A DNA stretch of 64,000 nt from the NCBI GenBank assembly GCA_013180625.2, contig SNVD02010047.1:124001-188000 (forward strand). Reading direction: 5' to 3'. A model generated the notes under the pieces. It made no database searches. It had not been told where the DNA came from and was given only the letters and a program-made list of their open reading frames with translations. Position 1 is the first letter of the stretch; the number at the start of each line of letters is the position of its first letter. Positions 37,701-51,919 of this stretch are shown in pieces. Made by a program: the position numbers and the translations under genes. This DNA comes from Boswellia sacra (Eukaryota > Streptophyta > Magnoliopsida > Sapindales > Burseraceae).

Positions 37701-37760
37701 TGTCGGCTTCCTGGGCTTCTCTTGTATACAATGTCGGCTTCCCGGGTTCTCTTGTATACA
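37701..37760. repeat. Short tandem duplication
   Basis: tgtcggcttcctgggcttct followed by cttgtataca (37701-37730) is repeated with two changes at 37732-37760. Confidence 0.85.
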
Positions 37761-40700
37761 CGGGCTTTTGGGCCCATGAAACTTCGTACCATGACTAGGT
37801 CTTGCAGTCAAATAACATATAGGGCTATTTAGAAATCACTCGAAAAATATATGCACCAGAATGTGATTGATTTGGCTGGTTCATCAGATTTGATAACGTT
37901 TTCTTATTTTGTCATACATTTGTTTCATAGAACATGTATATACAGAGGGGAAAAAAATTATCTAGTTTTTAATATGATGAGCAGTTGCGTTTGCAGAAAT
38001 AAAGAGAACAAGTCTATGAGACACTTTATATGACAAAAACTGCAGACAAAATCCTACATCTAGGTTTGAGTTAATAAAATTTGTTAAGACCCAATCTTGG
38101 TTCTTCATATATCAATGTAAATGCAAAACAAAAAGAAAGAAAAATGAAATATGAATCGGTGTGAACATTGGAATTTAGTTAGGTCAAGATGATAGTTACA
38201 TTAATGTCTTGACATGCTTGTTCTGTTCCTGCCTTATGATTTATATATTGTTTTACATGCAGAGATTATGTGTGCATGGTAAAGTTTATACATAAAACAA
38301 ACCTGTGATTAGTGTAGACTTATTAATTCATCTAATATTATTTTGCTAATGATATGATCTATCCTGTCCCCGAGATCCCATCAATCTTGTTATTCAATTT
38401 GATTAGATAATTCTTCCAATCACTGCTTATTCGCGGCCAATCAACTTTCTCCACCCAGAAGACCATTTGGCAGTGGCCATCCAATTGGGGTCTCAACTGA
38501 GCTAGACCACCCAAATAATATCAATTATTAACTAATGTTTATTAGTGCTTTCTGCCATGTAATTGAGTTTCTGTTGTCTCAACTCTTAGCTTCCAAGGCT
38601 TAAACACCATTCTGGAATCTTAAACTTCACAATCAAAGAGATAATCTGGTAGTTAAAATACAATTTTACCTCTGTTCTATGGATTTGCCCCCGTTTTTCA
38701 TCCTGAGCCACACAAAATATTGCATAACTTAGAATGCCAAATAAAACAAAATCTGTACCTTTTTGTAGAAAATTTTCTAATGAAGATAAAGCAGTATTGG
38801 AGTTTAAAATGAAAATCCGGCCATGATAGATGAATAAAGAGTATTTATATCCTCAAGATGGCAACATGGAACTCTCTGGTGGCCATACATGGCTCTTACT
38901 AGGAGATAAGGCTGAATAGTAACTTATCATGTACCTCACAGACCAGATTTAATTAAGTATGATTATAGAACTCTTAAGATATTCAAGGAAAGTTCCCTTC
39001 AAGGAGATTACCCCCAAGTTTCACTGACAAGGACAATATATGATTAGCAAAGTGGAAAAATGATGTGTATAAACTTTATATAATGTAATGAATCTCTTTA
39101 AAATATAAATTCGATATCAATTTCAAGATGATTATACGATAATTTTATTTTTATGGGTTGCTTTTATTGACCACTACCTTGACAACGTGAATTGTTAATT
39201 TTTTTTTCTTCTTCTCGATTAAGTCAAGCTAAGTGTAATTGCTTGCTACTGGTTTGTCATTAAGTATTAAACATGTTCTGCAAAACAGTCGAAAACCAAT
39301 CTCAAAATCAGAGCCTTAATTAAGGCACCGAAAATTATATCTCAAAAACCAGAGCTGGAACATGATTTTTTAAAGCTGATGAATGAACTTTTCAATACTT
39401 TCCAACTTACTAATGGGTTGTTCTTGTTCATGTATCAATTCTCTCACTAATTATCGTTCTCCTCTGTTCATGAATTAAGCTGGAATTTGGATGCCCTGGA
39501 CTCAAGAATAAAGAGAGAGTCTCAGAATCTATTCTGAAATATATTGTTAATGCACAAATGAGCTTGAACAAGCTCCTATTGATTAAGTCCAAGATTACTA
39601 GTAACTAAAAGGGGTTGCATGCACTTAGCAACTGGCTGTATTGGAGCCATTCAGTATCATTTCCCTCTTAAATCCAAACAAAATTGGAAGCCTAACTGCT
39701 GGAATCTATGAGATTTTTAGATAATTGAGGCCTTTCGAAACACTTTTTTCTTTGACGAATAAATAACAGCATAGCTCTCTTTGTCTATTTTGCATTGTTA
39801 GATGAATTAACACAAAAGAATGCCTTTGGGTTGAAGAAACATGTAAGAATGCATCACTAAAGGCTAAATATTCAAATTTACTTAAGTTTTTTAGATCAAA
39901 CATTTTTAATATGATATTAGAGTAAATTTAGTTGTATGTGTTTAAAACCCTCATCGTTATTTAACCCGCTTTTAAAACTCTTGTGAGGTTGGTGAAAACC
40001 CTGTTTATGTGTCAAGTCCTCGACCATGTTGAGGTGCTTGAAAAAGGGAAAACGAGCTTCTTGTCAAGTTATCAATATGCAAAAACTTCACTTCAAGACG
40101 CAACTTTAACATCTTAATGGGACCAAAAAGAAAATTCAGAATCTACATCACTTTCCATGGAAACCAATAAAGATTGTCTATATACCCTAAAAAAATAAAT
40201 AAACATTTAATGGCACGATAATAATTTAAGTATTTTCATTCTTTATTCTGAAGTTGAGTGCAAGACAACATCTCTCCGTTACATTTATCTATGTCTATGA
40301 GACCTCAGTTTTGTGCATAAACAAAACAAACGAATGAATAAATTAAAGCTATAATTTCTCCTTCCATATAAAAATATTCATCTAATATGAAATCTACACA
40401 TTTTGCTTGCTATGTTAGACTTCCCGAACATTTTCCACAGAATTTCAAGCTTAATATATCAATTGTTTAATATTGGAGTAGCCACTTGATGATTTAAAAC
40501 AAATAGAAAGATTTGTATTTGGTACTAGTCAATAACTTTGATGTAGATTTTCCACATTGGGAACATGATTATATGCTTATTAAGAGGTTCATGTTCACAC
40601 AAAAAGAGAATGGAAAGCTTTGTTTAGAAGAATTTGACCCAATTTCCCACTTGGGGTTGCACATATGTATAGCCTAAGGAACAGACAAGAGGGGTTTCAA

Positions 40701-42034
40701 ACGAGGGCTATATTTTCTGGGGAATTTCAATTCATTTTGGACTATCCATTTGGCCATTGGACCAGAAAATCTTCATGTACATTTATTAATGTTTCATTAC
40801 TTACTGCTATCTATTTAGCAGACATGGTTAGCAAACTGAAGCAATGAAACAAACCTTAGTAATTAAACAGATTTGAGCCTCAACAATGATTTCCCTTTTG
40901 CTTAGCATCATAATTTTTTCATTCCACACCAGGAGCAAGTGCCATATGACCAATTCTTAACTCAGCTGAAACTGTGCAGGAAATCAAAAATTTGTGATGT
41001 CAGATGAGATGGCATCAGTTGTAGTCAATGAGTAAACCCTAGTAGTTGAGCTGCTCATTTCTTACAGTTTGGTGAACTGTCCAATTTTCACCCAAGTGCA
41101 TTTGTTTAAGCCACATTTGGCTCACATCTGAACTGTTTGCCTAACAATGCTTTGATCATCTACTACAAGTAGTTTCCATGCAAAACTCTTAGTCCTCTGC
41201 ATTTTGTAGACGCATATAGGAACGTATATTATGAAACTAAGATAATGTAATCCAAGTGAACTATGATTGGTCACGTGGAGCTTTTTCTTGCAAATGATGC
41301 AATTTCCTGTCTCCATGACCTCACTTAAAGAGATAATTAAAAAGGGTCTCTGTGGCTTTGTCAATAGCTCCCAAAATTCCCGGAAAAGGGATTGCGGGAT
41401 GTCCTCTAGAAGGGTCATGCGGTGTAATTTCTTATGTTTCCGAAGAAGGCTCTATCGGAGGGTCCCCTTTGCAATATTAATAAGATAATTACTTTATAGA
41501 TGTATCCATCTTAGGTCCAGAATATCCAATCTACAGGTCACGTGTTCATATCATAAGTGGCAATGGGAATGAAAATAGGAGCTCTAAGCAGAATGGAATA
41601 TAAATGACTTTTTTGGATCCAAGAATATAACAAAATTGATGTTTATCTCAATAGGAGTCTTAAAGGAATTTGCAGAGAATCTCAATAGTTTGAATATAAA
41701 TTTGAGCCTTTTCGTACTGGAACTTGGTCCAGCAGCTTAATATATTAATATAAGTGGGTTACAAAAAACAATTCAAGCAAATTTTTTTTTTTGGAATATG
41801 CTAATAAAATATTATGACATGGAAGCCTGCTTTGTCATTTTGTCATTTTGTCTTTGATTTTTTTGAAGATAAAAAGGGAGAGGTTCCCATGAGAAAGTGT
41901 GAAAACAATTTGGTTTGAAAATCCCAAAATACAGCAACTTTGTAGTCTTATTCAGATCCTTAGATTGGAGGAATGGAAGACTGGAAGTGATCAACTCCTT
42001 TAAAACTCCTAAGCCATTGACTTGGGTTCCTTGA

Positions 42035-42041
42035 TATAAAG
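42035..42041 (+). promoter_or_regulatory. Possible TATA box of the NAC gene
   Basis: gaTATAAAGagagag lies about 400 bp upstream of the ATG. It would imply a 5' UTR of roughly 370 bases. Confidence 0.4.
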
Positions 42042-42438
42042 AGAGAGCTGAGTTGAGCTGAGGTTAACTTGGCTTTAACTTTCTTACTCGCTTGTGTCAT
42101 CTCGGTTTTTGCATAGACACACACTCTATCCCTTAGAGCCACCCTGAAAGGGCGGCCTAAGCTTCGGAGGCAAACCCCTTCTCAGGAAGCATATAATGGC
42201 TTTGAATTAAGTGAACTATACTTGAAACCATTTCTCCGTCTGAATTCAAGTTCAAGAATTGCTTCAGAGCTTGACCTCTCCTGCCGCATTAATAGTTATT
42301 GAGATCACCATTTATGAGTCCTACTTAGTTTTCCAAGCTTCTTCTGCAAGAAAACCTTTCTCAGTTCATACACTTCAACTCTCTCTAGATTAAGGCTTCA
42401 AGTTAAGGCTGGGAGGGAGAGAAGGGAGGAAGAGAAAT

Positions 42439-44146
42439 ATGGATGAGAAGAATCATGATATTGACAAGATTGATGATGTGATGTTGCCTGGTTTTCGGTT
42501 CCATCCAACAGACGAGGAACTTGTTGGATTCTACCTCAAGAGAAAGATTCAGCAGAGATCTCTGCCCATTGAACTTATCAAGCAAGTGGACATATATAAA
42601 TATGATCCCTGGGATCTTCCAAGTAAGAAAAGTTTATCTTTGCTGCATCACTGGTAGAAAACTACTCTGTTTGCTTGTATTGTTAACTGGCTTTTACTCC
42701 ATCATTGAATGAGCCTGCATACATGAAGAAAAATTATCATCGCCTGATGGTTCATGGTATAGACTATCATTTATATTGCAATAATTGCCAAAATGTTCAC
42801 AAAATAGAATTAAGCAGATTCTTTAGTCGTGTGTAAATTAAGCTTTACAAGTTCAACATATGGCGCTTCAAATCATCTAGCTAAGAATAATCTAGCAAAT
42901 ACATTTGAGTATGAGCTTGACAAATTATAATCCCTTATGCAGCCACTTTCATAGTTGCTTATAAGCGCAGTTAATAAACTTGGTAACTGATAGCTTCTTT
43001 ATTTTTGGTTCATTTTTTTTGTATAAGAAGAGATATCGAGTACAGGAGAGAAAGAGTGGTATTTCTACTGTCCAAGGGACCGTAAATACAGAAACAGTGC
43101 AAGGCCAAACCGAGTCACAGGAGCTGGGTTCTGGAAAGCAACTGGAACTGATAGGCCTATTTACTCCTCTGATGGCAGCAAGTGTATTGGCTTGAAGAAG
43201 TCCTTAGTTTTTTATAGAGGTAGAGCTGCCAAAGGGATCAAAACTGACTGGATGATGCACGAGTTTCGGCTACCGTCTCTTGCAGACTCAGCTCCACCAA
43301 AGAAGCCCTTAGACAAAAACATTCCTCCAAATGTAATGATAACTAGTTGTTTACTTGTTCTCTGCATTCTGGATTCATATTTGCTAATCTCACATATTTG
43401 CCTTCGTCCCTTGGACTCCACAGGATGCTTGGGCAATTTGCAGGATATTCAAGAAAACAAACACCATGGCACAGAGAGCTCTGTCTCACTCTTGGGTCTC
43501 AACATTACCTGAAACTGCAGCACTGGATAAACTGAACCAAGGTCCACACTGCTCTCATTTCAGCTCAGAGAACGTTTCCTGCACAACCGAAATCGGTTCT
43601 GTCATCCAGTTATGCGGAAGTAGTGACTTACAACAGGCCTCTACTGCAAGTTTCTGTGCTTTGGACATTCCTTCCTATAAACCCCTTAACCCTGCCTCAC
43701 AAAAACCATCTCTATTTCCTGCTTCTAATGGAGACATTCATAGCAACTTCATGTTTTCGATGCCCGAAATCTCAGGATCATCCACCAAGTGTACAGTTGA
43801 TGCTCCTTCCATGCTCCTGAACCCTACCTTGATTACTGACGTTGGTAAAAGCTTAGAGAATATAGAGTTTGAAGGGCAACAGCAGCAGCAATTAAAGGGA
43901 TTTTCAATCAGTTTACCACAAGATATGCAAGGAAATATGATTTCCGGAGAAGATGAAGGAGGCTCAAGGAAGAACGGAAGTGCAACACATGATAACAACC
44001 AGTGGGGTACTATCAGGTCAATCGGGTTCCCCTTCAGTTTGCCTATGAATCTCCCTGATGCATGGAAGCCTAGTTTACCATGGGATTCACCACAGTGTCC
44101 TAGTGAGATATCTACTACATATTCCCCAAACAATTGCTATACTTAA
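42439..44146 (+). CDS. NAC094: NAC-domain transcription factor, NAC094-like
   Basis: Three exons, 42439-42622, 43031-43332 and 43424-44146, give 402 residues. All NAC subdomains are present: A ([18 protein letters not shown]), B ([12 protein letters not shown]), C ([20 protein letters not shown]), D ([14 protein letters not shown]...[13 protein letters not shown]) and E ([13 protein letters not shown]). Intron positions follow the conserved three-exon NAC structure. The acidic, Ser/Gln-rich C-terminal half has a short poly-Gln run and is probably the activation region. Exon 2 follows AAGAAG, a tandem (NAGNAG-like) acceptor; the chosen one yields [13 protein letters not shown], while the other adds one Glu. 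The protein is a nuclear DNA-binding regulator. The subgroup assignment rests on sequence resemblance and on its place beside DEG8, as in Arabidopsis. Confidence 0.92.
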
Positions 44147-44789
44147 TGTAATTAGAAACATAGGTGAAGTACCCGCTATCTAGCATCAGTTACAACAATT
44201 GAAGCTAGTATCATCTCTGCAATGTTATTGTACATTTTTCATATATTCCAACTATACAAGTTAGGCTAGTATATCTAAGTGACTTTCTTTCTATTTGCTT
44301 CTGCTTCTGCTTCTTCTTCCCAACCTTTCTCCCCTTCATTGCCTCATCTGGTCACAGGAGTTCAACTTAATGCTGCCTCAGTGACAGTCGAAAACATTTT
44401 TTTATGATTAAGAAGATCAAGAGCACATGCCAAGAGAAGAAACTATAACAATTGAAGAACTTAAAAATGTATAAATTGCTATAACACGTCAGATTACTGC
44501 AACAATTAAATCATGCATTGCCACCAATTACTGAAGCCAGTACACAGAAATGAAGAAGACTACACTACGTCGGCCGATATTGGAAGCTAACAGCAATATT
44601 TTCTCTTTAAGTGTATCAGTTAGTTCTCTTTCAAGTCAAGTGATTCTAGCTGTGTTCCCTAACACCTGCTGCACTTCAAAAGTTGTTTCAACACATTCAC
44701 TTGAATCCAGCCTTCTATCCTTGACAGAAATGTTTTTAAATTAGACAAAAACTTAATAAAGTTGAACCAGCCATGATGTGTACTTATCA

Positions 44790-44885
44790 TAACCACTAAA
44801 AGGCAATCCTTGCTTTGCAAGAAACACAACGGCCTCTATTGAGGCCTTCAGCCACAATGCAAATGATTATTATCAACTGCTTAAA
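44790..44885 (-). pseudogene. Fragment of a TTF/DUF4371 hAT-derived gene
   Basis: The minus strand reads EASIEAVVFLAKQGLPF, matching the segment before the DUF4371 core of zinc-finger MYM-type-1-like plant proteins. It is about 75% alike to 45828-45905 (IEAVKCLAKRGLRFGG). No open frame continues on either side. Confidence 0.65.
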
Positions 44886-45434
44886 AAAACAAAAAAAACA
44901 AAAAATTTGATATTTGCCTTGTCGCAAAAGTAATTACGATCCTAAACCTTAAGGATTAAAAAAACCTAGCTAATTGCTTACTTGAAATAAATGATTATAG
45001 AAAAGTAAATAGAAATATGAGAAGGATTGTTCCTTCACATTAAGGGCTCGCTAACTTGTTAAAATAAATATGTAGTTTTAAGGCATCTTGCAACTTATCT
45101 TAAAGGTATTTTGTCTTTAAGGTTGAACTTGATAATGCAATCAGAGAAGACATCAAGTCCGCTAAAAATAAAATTTAAGAAAAAGGGTCCCTCCAATTTA
45201 TTGTTTGCACAAATCGTCTAAAAGTAAATATAGAGAATTAAATGACATAAAAACTCTTAAAAATGGCAACCAAGAACTACTGAAAAAAAATATATAGATT
45301 TTACATGCAAATATTTTGTTGGAATGATCAGAAAAAATGTCTACAAAAGTTAACGCTACCACAGTCCACAGTGACAGTCTAAAATATTTTTCAATTGGGA
45401 GATTGTCTCGAGTAAGGACATGAAGTATTATCCT

Positions 45435-45950
45435 TTTAAGAGTTGCATTGCAGTAGGTTCATCTTCATATACACTCACAACTTCAATCAACCATTCTTGA
45501 ACAAACCCATCACGATCAACAAATCTCAAAATAATAGCCATTTGTTCACTACAAGAATCACCCGCACTTAGTGCATCATCAACTATAACGCAAAATTTGG
45601 CACTTTAGTGCATCATTAACTATAACGCAAAATTTGGCACCGCCTTCTTCACATATTATATTCTGCACTTTGCTGGCAAGGATACTTGAGATGTCCCCTT
45701 GAACAATCAGTGATGTGTACTTATAACTTCCCGGAATTGTTTCTGAGATAACTTTCTGCAATTTCTGCATCCGTGCTTGCAAAATGCCTTATCAACTCAA
45801 TGAAATTGCCAACATCATCACCTCCAAAACGTAAGCCTCGCTTTGCAAGACACTTAACGGCCTCTATTGAGGTCTTCACCCGCAAACGATCACAATAAAC
45901 TGCTTTTGTGTCTGGTGTAGTCATCAGCAGTGGCCTGGAAAAACATATTA
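45435..45950 (-). pseudogene. Decayed TTF-type/DUF4371 hAT-dimerisation gene fragment
   Basis: Minus-strand pieces, with frame shifts between them, match successive parts of this family: SIEAVKCLAKRGLRFGGDD, NFIELIRHFA, a degraded QNIICEEGGAKFCVIVNDA, then after a tandem duplication SCSEQMAIILRFVD and RDGFVQEWLIEVVSV. The family derives from hAT transposases. The N-terminal zinc finger and C-terminal dimerisation region are missing, and the frame is broken by the 37-bp duplication at 45567-45640. It is a dead fragment. Confidence 0.75.
45567..45640. repeat. 37-bp tandem duplication inside the hAT-derived pseudogene
   Basis: Units 45567-45603 and 45604-45640 differ at two positions. 37 is not a multiple of three, so the duplication itself shifts the frame. 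Confidence 0.9.
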
Positions 45951-45994
45951 ACGAACATGAGAAATGAATGCAATGGAACAATATAATGTAAATT

Positions 45995-46048
45995 GTGCTA
46001 CTTTTCAGGATTCTCACACATGCTCAAGTGAATCCTGAAAAGTACTAC
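45995..46048. repeat. Inverted repeat (hairpin)
   Basis: tacttttcaggattc (45999-46013) pairs with gaatcctgaaaagta (46030-46044): a perfect 15-bp stem with a 16-nt loop. The stem extends imperfectly by four bases. Confidence 0.85.
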
Positions 46049-47099
46049 TCGGTACTCAAAACATATATTTCAAGACAGTATAAACAATGTAATAGCTGTG
46101 TAGGAAAGAAAGTAAAGCTCAAGTTCAATATATACAAAAATCAATAAATAAATAAAAGTAATTGGAGATTGAGAGAAGTACCTTTCGCCTCCTATGTATT
46201 GAAACCCAAATTGAAAGTTGAAAAAGGTTTCAAATTCTTTAGCTATTCTCTTTAGGGTCCAGGGAAAAGGAGAAATTGAGCTGGAAACAGTGACTGAAGG
46301 TTACCGCAAACAGAGCCAGAGACTCAAGAGTAGAACCAAGACTTCTTGCTGGACCACTGCTGTCTGTAGCAGTTTTGTAATATCGGAAATATCACTTCTC
46401 AAAAGAAATTTATATCTTTCCTTATTTATGTTTCAATAAAAGAACATATTAGTTATTACATGGTTTTCCAAATACGAATAGAGAAAAATGTGCTTTCTTG
46501 GTTCCATGATAATTTCAAATAATTCCATATCTATGTTATCACTCACATATAATGAAAGGATGAAATAAGAGTTTGACGAAATATTATCAATTATACGCCG
46601 GTTTCAAATAATTATTCTTTTAACCATCTCAACTCCCATCACGTTTCATAATTGTCAATCATATTTATTAAACTAAAGTTATTTCAAATTTAATAAAATA
46701 AGTATTAAACATGGAGTAAATCCCAAAATCGAAAATGTACCCTTTGGTTGTATTGAAGTTTAGAGTCCAAATTAAATCTTCAACATCAATATCCCACTTG
46801 ATGCTACTTCTGATTTCAAGCATATAACGATAACGATTAAACGAACCCAACAATCTCAAACTTTGGCAATGATGCAGGAAAGAACCATAAAGAAAAAGAT
46901 TGTGAGTTGTCTTCACATATCATAGCATGAAGTAGAAGTTCATAGACCAAGAACCTAGCAAATAATAAAATTATAAAACTAAAACTTAAGAGCACTAACT
47001 TTCAGAACCAAATATCATCCTTGTCATCATAATCACAACAAAATGTCTCTCATCCAATTATCCTAACTGAAAGGTTTTGCTTTCGCCCCTCCAATTTTT

Positions 47100-48558
<1,459 letters not shown>

Positions 48559-49079
48559 TTATGGAGGCGATGAAGACGACTAGGTCAGAGCAAAGCGTTG
48601 GGAGGAAGAAGGAAGGGTTTTATCCATATTAAAATGATGGGGTTTAGAGTTACGGGAACCCTAGATCTGATGGCTGTGAGTTTGGATTATGATCATCAAC
48701 GGCTGTAATTGATTTATCTGTTTTAATTGGTAGAGTAGTTTAACGGGATTATTCTGTTTGTTGAATTTTGTTTTGGGCGATCAGTATCTCCCATAGTTTT
48801 CCAAAAATCTTACCTATTCTTCGAAAATCGTCGCAAAACCCATAGCCGTTAATAATTTCCGTTCAAATAAACTGTTAATAAGATAATATTAATTATGTCC
48901 TCATCTTTTATGTAAAATATCATATTTACTATTTTTATCTTTTAAGATTTTAAAAACTTATAAATATTAAGATTCTAATATATACTTTACCACCAGACCA
49001 AGTATATGACTTAATCTTAAGTGAACAAATAATTTATTTAATCTATTCGAGTAAATTTTATTAAGTGTTAAGATCTTAA

Positions 49080-49490
49080 TTTTTTATTTTGATATGGATT
49101 TTATTTTTTATTTTGATTAGATTTATTTTTTTATTTTGATTAGGTTTAATTTTCTTATTTTAATATAGATTTTATCTTTTTATTTTGATTAAGTTTAATT
49201 TTTTTATTTTGATATAGATTTTATTTTGATTAGGCTTATTTTTTATTTTGATATAGATTTTATTTTTATTTTGATTATGTTTAATTTTTTATTTTGATAT
49301 AGATTTTATTTTTATATTTTGATTAGATTGAATTTCTTTATTTTGATTGGGTTTGTTTTTTTATTTTGATATAGATTTTATTTTTTATTGGTTTTAATTT
49401 TTTTATCTTAATATTAATCTTATTTTTTTATTTTGATATATTTTTTTAATTTTGATATAGATTTTATTTTTTATTTGGTTTTTATTTCAT
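49080..49490. repeat. AT-rich tandem repeat core of the Mutator-like element
   Basis: Degenerate head-to-tail units of about 22-25 bp alternate between ttattttgatatagatttta and ttattttgattaggtttaat types. Roughly 17 units are recognisable. Confidence 0.8.
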
Positions 49491-49781
49491 ATTTGATTTT
49501 AAAAAAAAAATCAAATTGCTTGGATTTTGATTGATGTTGTGTTGCATATTGAGGTGTTATTGGAATTGAGTTTAGTTGTGACGGTAGAGCAAAAGGTGAA
49601 TGGGCCATTGTTTCCCTCAAATAGATTAAATAAATTATTTGTTCGCTTATGATTAAATCATGTCCTTGGTCTAGTAGTAGAATATATATTTTCTAGCTAA
49701 TAGGTCTAAGTTTCTAAAATTTTAAAAGATAACAAAGATAATTACGACATTTCACTTGAAAGATAAGTGTGTAATTGATAT

Positions 49782-50823
49782 TAGGAGTGTGCATGGATAT
49801 GGTATAATATAGTGGTAGAATATATATTTTCTACCCTCCATAGGTCGAGTTTTAAATTTTTATATCATATCATACAATTCTTGAATATAATACCATACTA
49901 CATCCCCAAATAGTAGAGTAGGGGCGAGTATGGTATGGTATTTTTGGGTAGTTAACCAAATTGACCAAAATTTGCATAATATTTTACCATTTTTTTAAGC
50001 TTTATTTATAGTTTTTTTTTAAGATTTTGATACATTAAGTTCTTATTTTGACATTGTTAAATATTTTGATTACAAATTTTGTACTAAATAAAAAATCAAG
50101 TAATTACATATCCTTAACAATACAAATAATCAAGTAACTAAATATTCTATAACAACACAAATAATCAAGTAACAACATATCTATAACAAAACAAAAATAT
50201 TAACTACATATTCCATAACAACACAAATACTAAAGCAATTAAATATTCATAACAACACAAATAATAAATAACTAAATATCTAAATCCTTCCACAAAGTTT
50301 CAACTTCCAGCCTTTAAGTCCCACATTTAAGTCTTACAAAGTTTCAACTTCCAATCTATAACAAATTTTAAAAAATAAAAAAGAAAAGAAAAAAGAAATT
50401 ATAATTCATTTATAAAGATAATAAATATATTAAAATTTGAAAGAATGACCAAAAAAAGTTAAAAACGAATAATACAATAAAATTATTGAAATTACCTCAA
50501 ATTTTTCATGGTTAGGGATTTAGAGTTACCAACATTTTCATTATATACTATATTAAAGTATATAACACTCACACATACATATTATACCTAACTAATTATA
50601 TCATTATACGTGACATGATTTTTAATTTTTGAAAAGAGGTATGATATGGTAAGGTATTTTCCGATTTTTTCAAAAATATCCGCCACCATACCATACCATA
50701 GGGGGTTTTCAAAATTTTTACCATACCACACCCTATTCTTTTCTTATACCCTACGCTACCTCCATCGAACAATGACGAGTATATCAGGTTCGGACAAGTT
50801 GGCATGTATCATACATACCCTTC
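49782..50823. mobile_element. Nested non-autonomous hAT-like element (1042 bp)
   Basis: It begins TAGGAGTGTGCATGG and ends (complement) GAAGGGTATGTATGA. It is flanked by 8-mers ATTGATAT (49774-49781) and ATTGACAT (50824-50831), 7 of 8 alike. Subterminal GGTATGGTAT and CCATACCATACC motifs occur near both ends. Removing it plus one octamer restores the right arm of the Mutator-like element. No coding capacity was seen. Confidence 0.75.
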
Positions 50824-51035
50824 ATTGACATTATCTCATTAACAATTTATTTTAACAAAAATTATTAACGGTTAGGTGTTTTGTGATGATTTTTAAAAAG
50901 TCAGGGTAGGCAAAGTTTCAACAAATAATGGTGGGTCTAATGTGATTGCCCATTTGTTTTTGTAATTCCTATCATCTGCTCTGCTGAAATTCTAAAAATA
51001 GAATATACTTTGCTTTTTTTGGAGTTTTAATTAAA

Positions 51036-51036
51036 A

Positions 51037-51077
<41 letters not shown>
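51036..51077. repeat. (AT)n microsatellite
   Basis: About 20 AT dinucleotides. Confidence 0.9.
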
Positions 51078-51081
<4 letters not shown>

Positions 51082-51919
51082 ATTTACTACTGACTTGTTT
51101 TGACCTCAAGATATCCGGCGATTAAACAATATTAGATTTTTGTCGAATATAATATCAAATTATCAAATATTAGTATATAGTAAAGAAAATATGAATATAT
51201 TTGTAAATTGCTATTAAATTTGGTTAAAGAATTAAAAAAGAAGGTTGAAACTCATAATAGTCCCTTGCTTGGCTCTTTTTTTTTTCCTTCTAAATTTCAT
51301 TGAGTATCTTCATATTTTGTTTTAATATTTACAAGAAAAGTAAATTTTTTTAAATTATTAACTTTCTTTCTGTGTTTATTAAAAGTCATAAAAAAATCTT
51401 TATTAACAAAACTCTCAAGTTATTTATTGATAGAGAGCAAAAATGATTTGCATCAATTAACAATGTTATCAAATTATTTGTTTTATAATTCAACACTTCT
51501 TAACTAACAAATAGTTTCACCAATTGTTAATTAGGGTGTCTTTCATAAATTTTAAACAGTAAAAGAAAAATTTTATAATTTTTTTAAAATCGTTTTTTTG
51601 TTTAAAATAAATTATAATGGTAGTAAGTGAAATTACCCAAAAAAAAAAATTCATATCTATAATATCCAGAGATATATGACAAACATTATGTTTTACTCTA
51701 TGAAAAAAAGTATTTATCTACTAATATAACATATTACAAATATTATGGATCTATGTGTATGGTAATGGAAATCAAAATTTAAACAAAGTTTCTAAACGGA
51801 TTTTAGAAATTTAAAGTAGAATAAAATTTAAAATTTCATATATATGTATGAATTACAATTGGGGGAATCGATAAAGCTACTGTAGAAGTAATAGCCGAAA
51901 GTCCTAAATACCAGCAACA

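Larger units (their letters stand above)
36816..42438. other. Long intergenic region between GDSL gene and NAC gene
   Basis: About 5.6 kb. No exon set or RNA gene was recognised; all ORFs are short and lack family features. A 30-bp tandem duplication lies at 37701-37760. The last 0.4 kb holds the probable NAC promoter and 5' UTR. Confidence 0.65.
44147..47099. other. Intergenic region with transposase-derived gene remnants
   Basis: The 3' UTR of the NAC gene comes first, followed by two decayed fragments of a TTF/DUF4371-type hAT-derived gene and a hairpin. The rest shows no recognisable gene. Confidence 0.6.
48775..50951. mobile_element. Non-autonomous Mutator-like element with long TIRs, interrupted by a hAT element
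   Basis: The left arm (48775 to about 49056) is an imperfect inverted copy of the right arm, which is in two pieces: about 49618-49781 and 50832-50951. Ends read GGGCGATCA (left) and, on the other strand, GGGCAATCA (right). Flanking 9-mers ttttgtttt and atttgtttt match at 8 of 9, as expected for a Mutator 9-bp target duplication. Between the arms lies an AT-rich tandem-repeat core (49080-49490). No transposase was seen. Without the insertion the element would be about 1.13 kb. Confidence 0.75.

Noticed and set aside
40665..41488. Small ORFs in the GDSL-NAC interval
   Set aside because: They are short, unrelated to any family I know, and without splice sites or neighbours that extend them.
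49080..49490. CRISPR-like array
   Set aside because: Units are degenerate, AT-rich and contiguous without unique spacers, and this is plant nuclear DNA. It is a minisatellite within a transposon.
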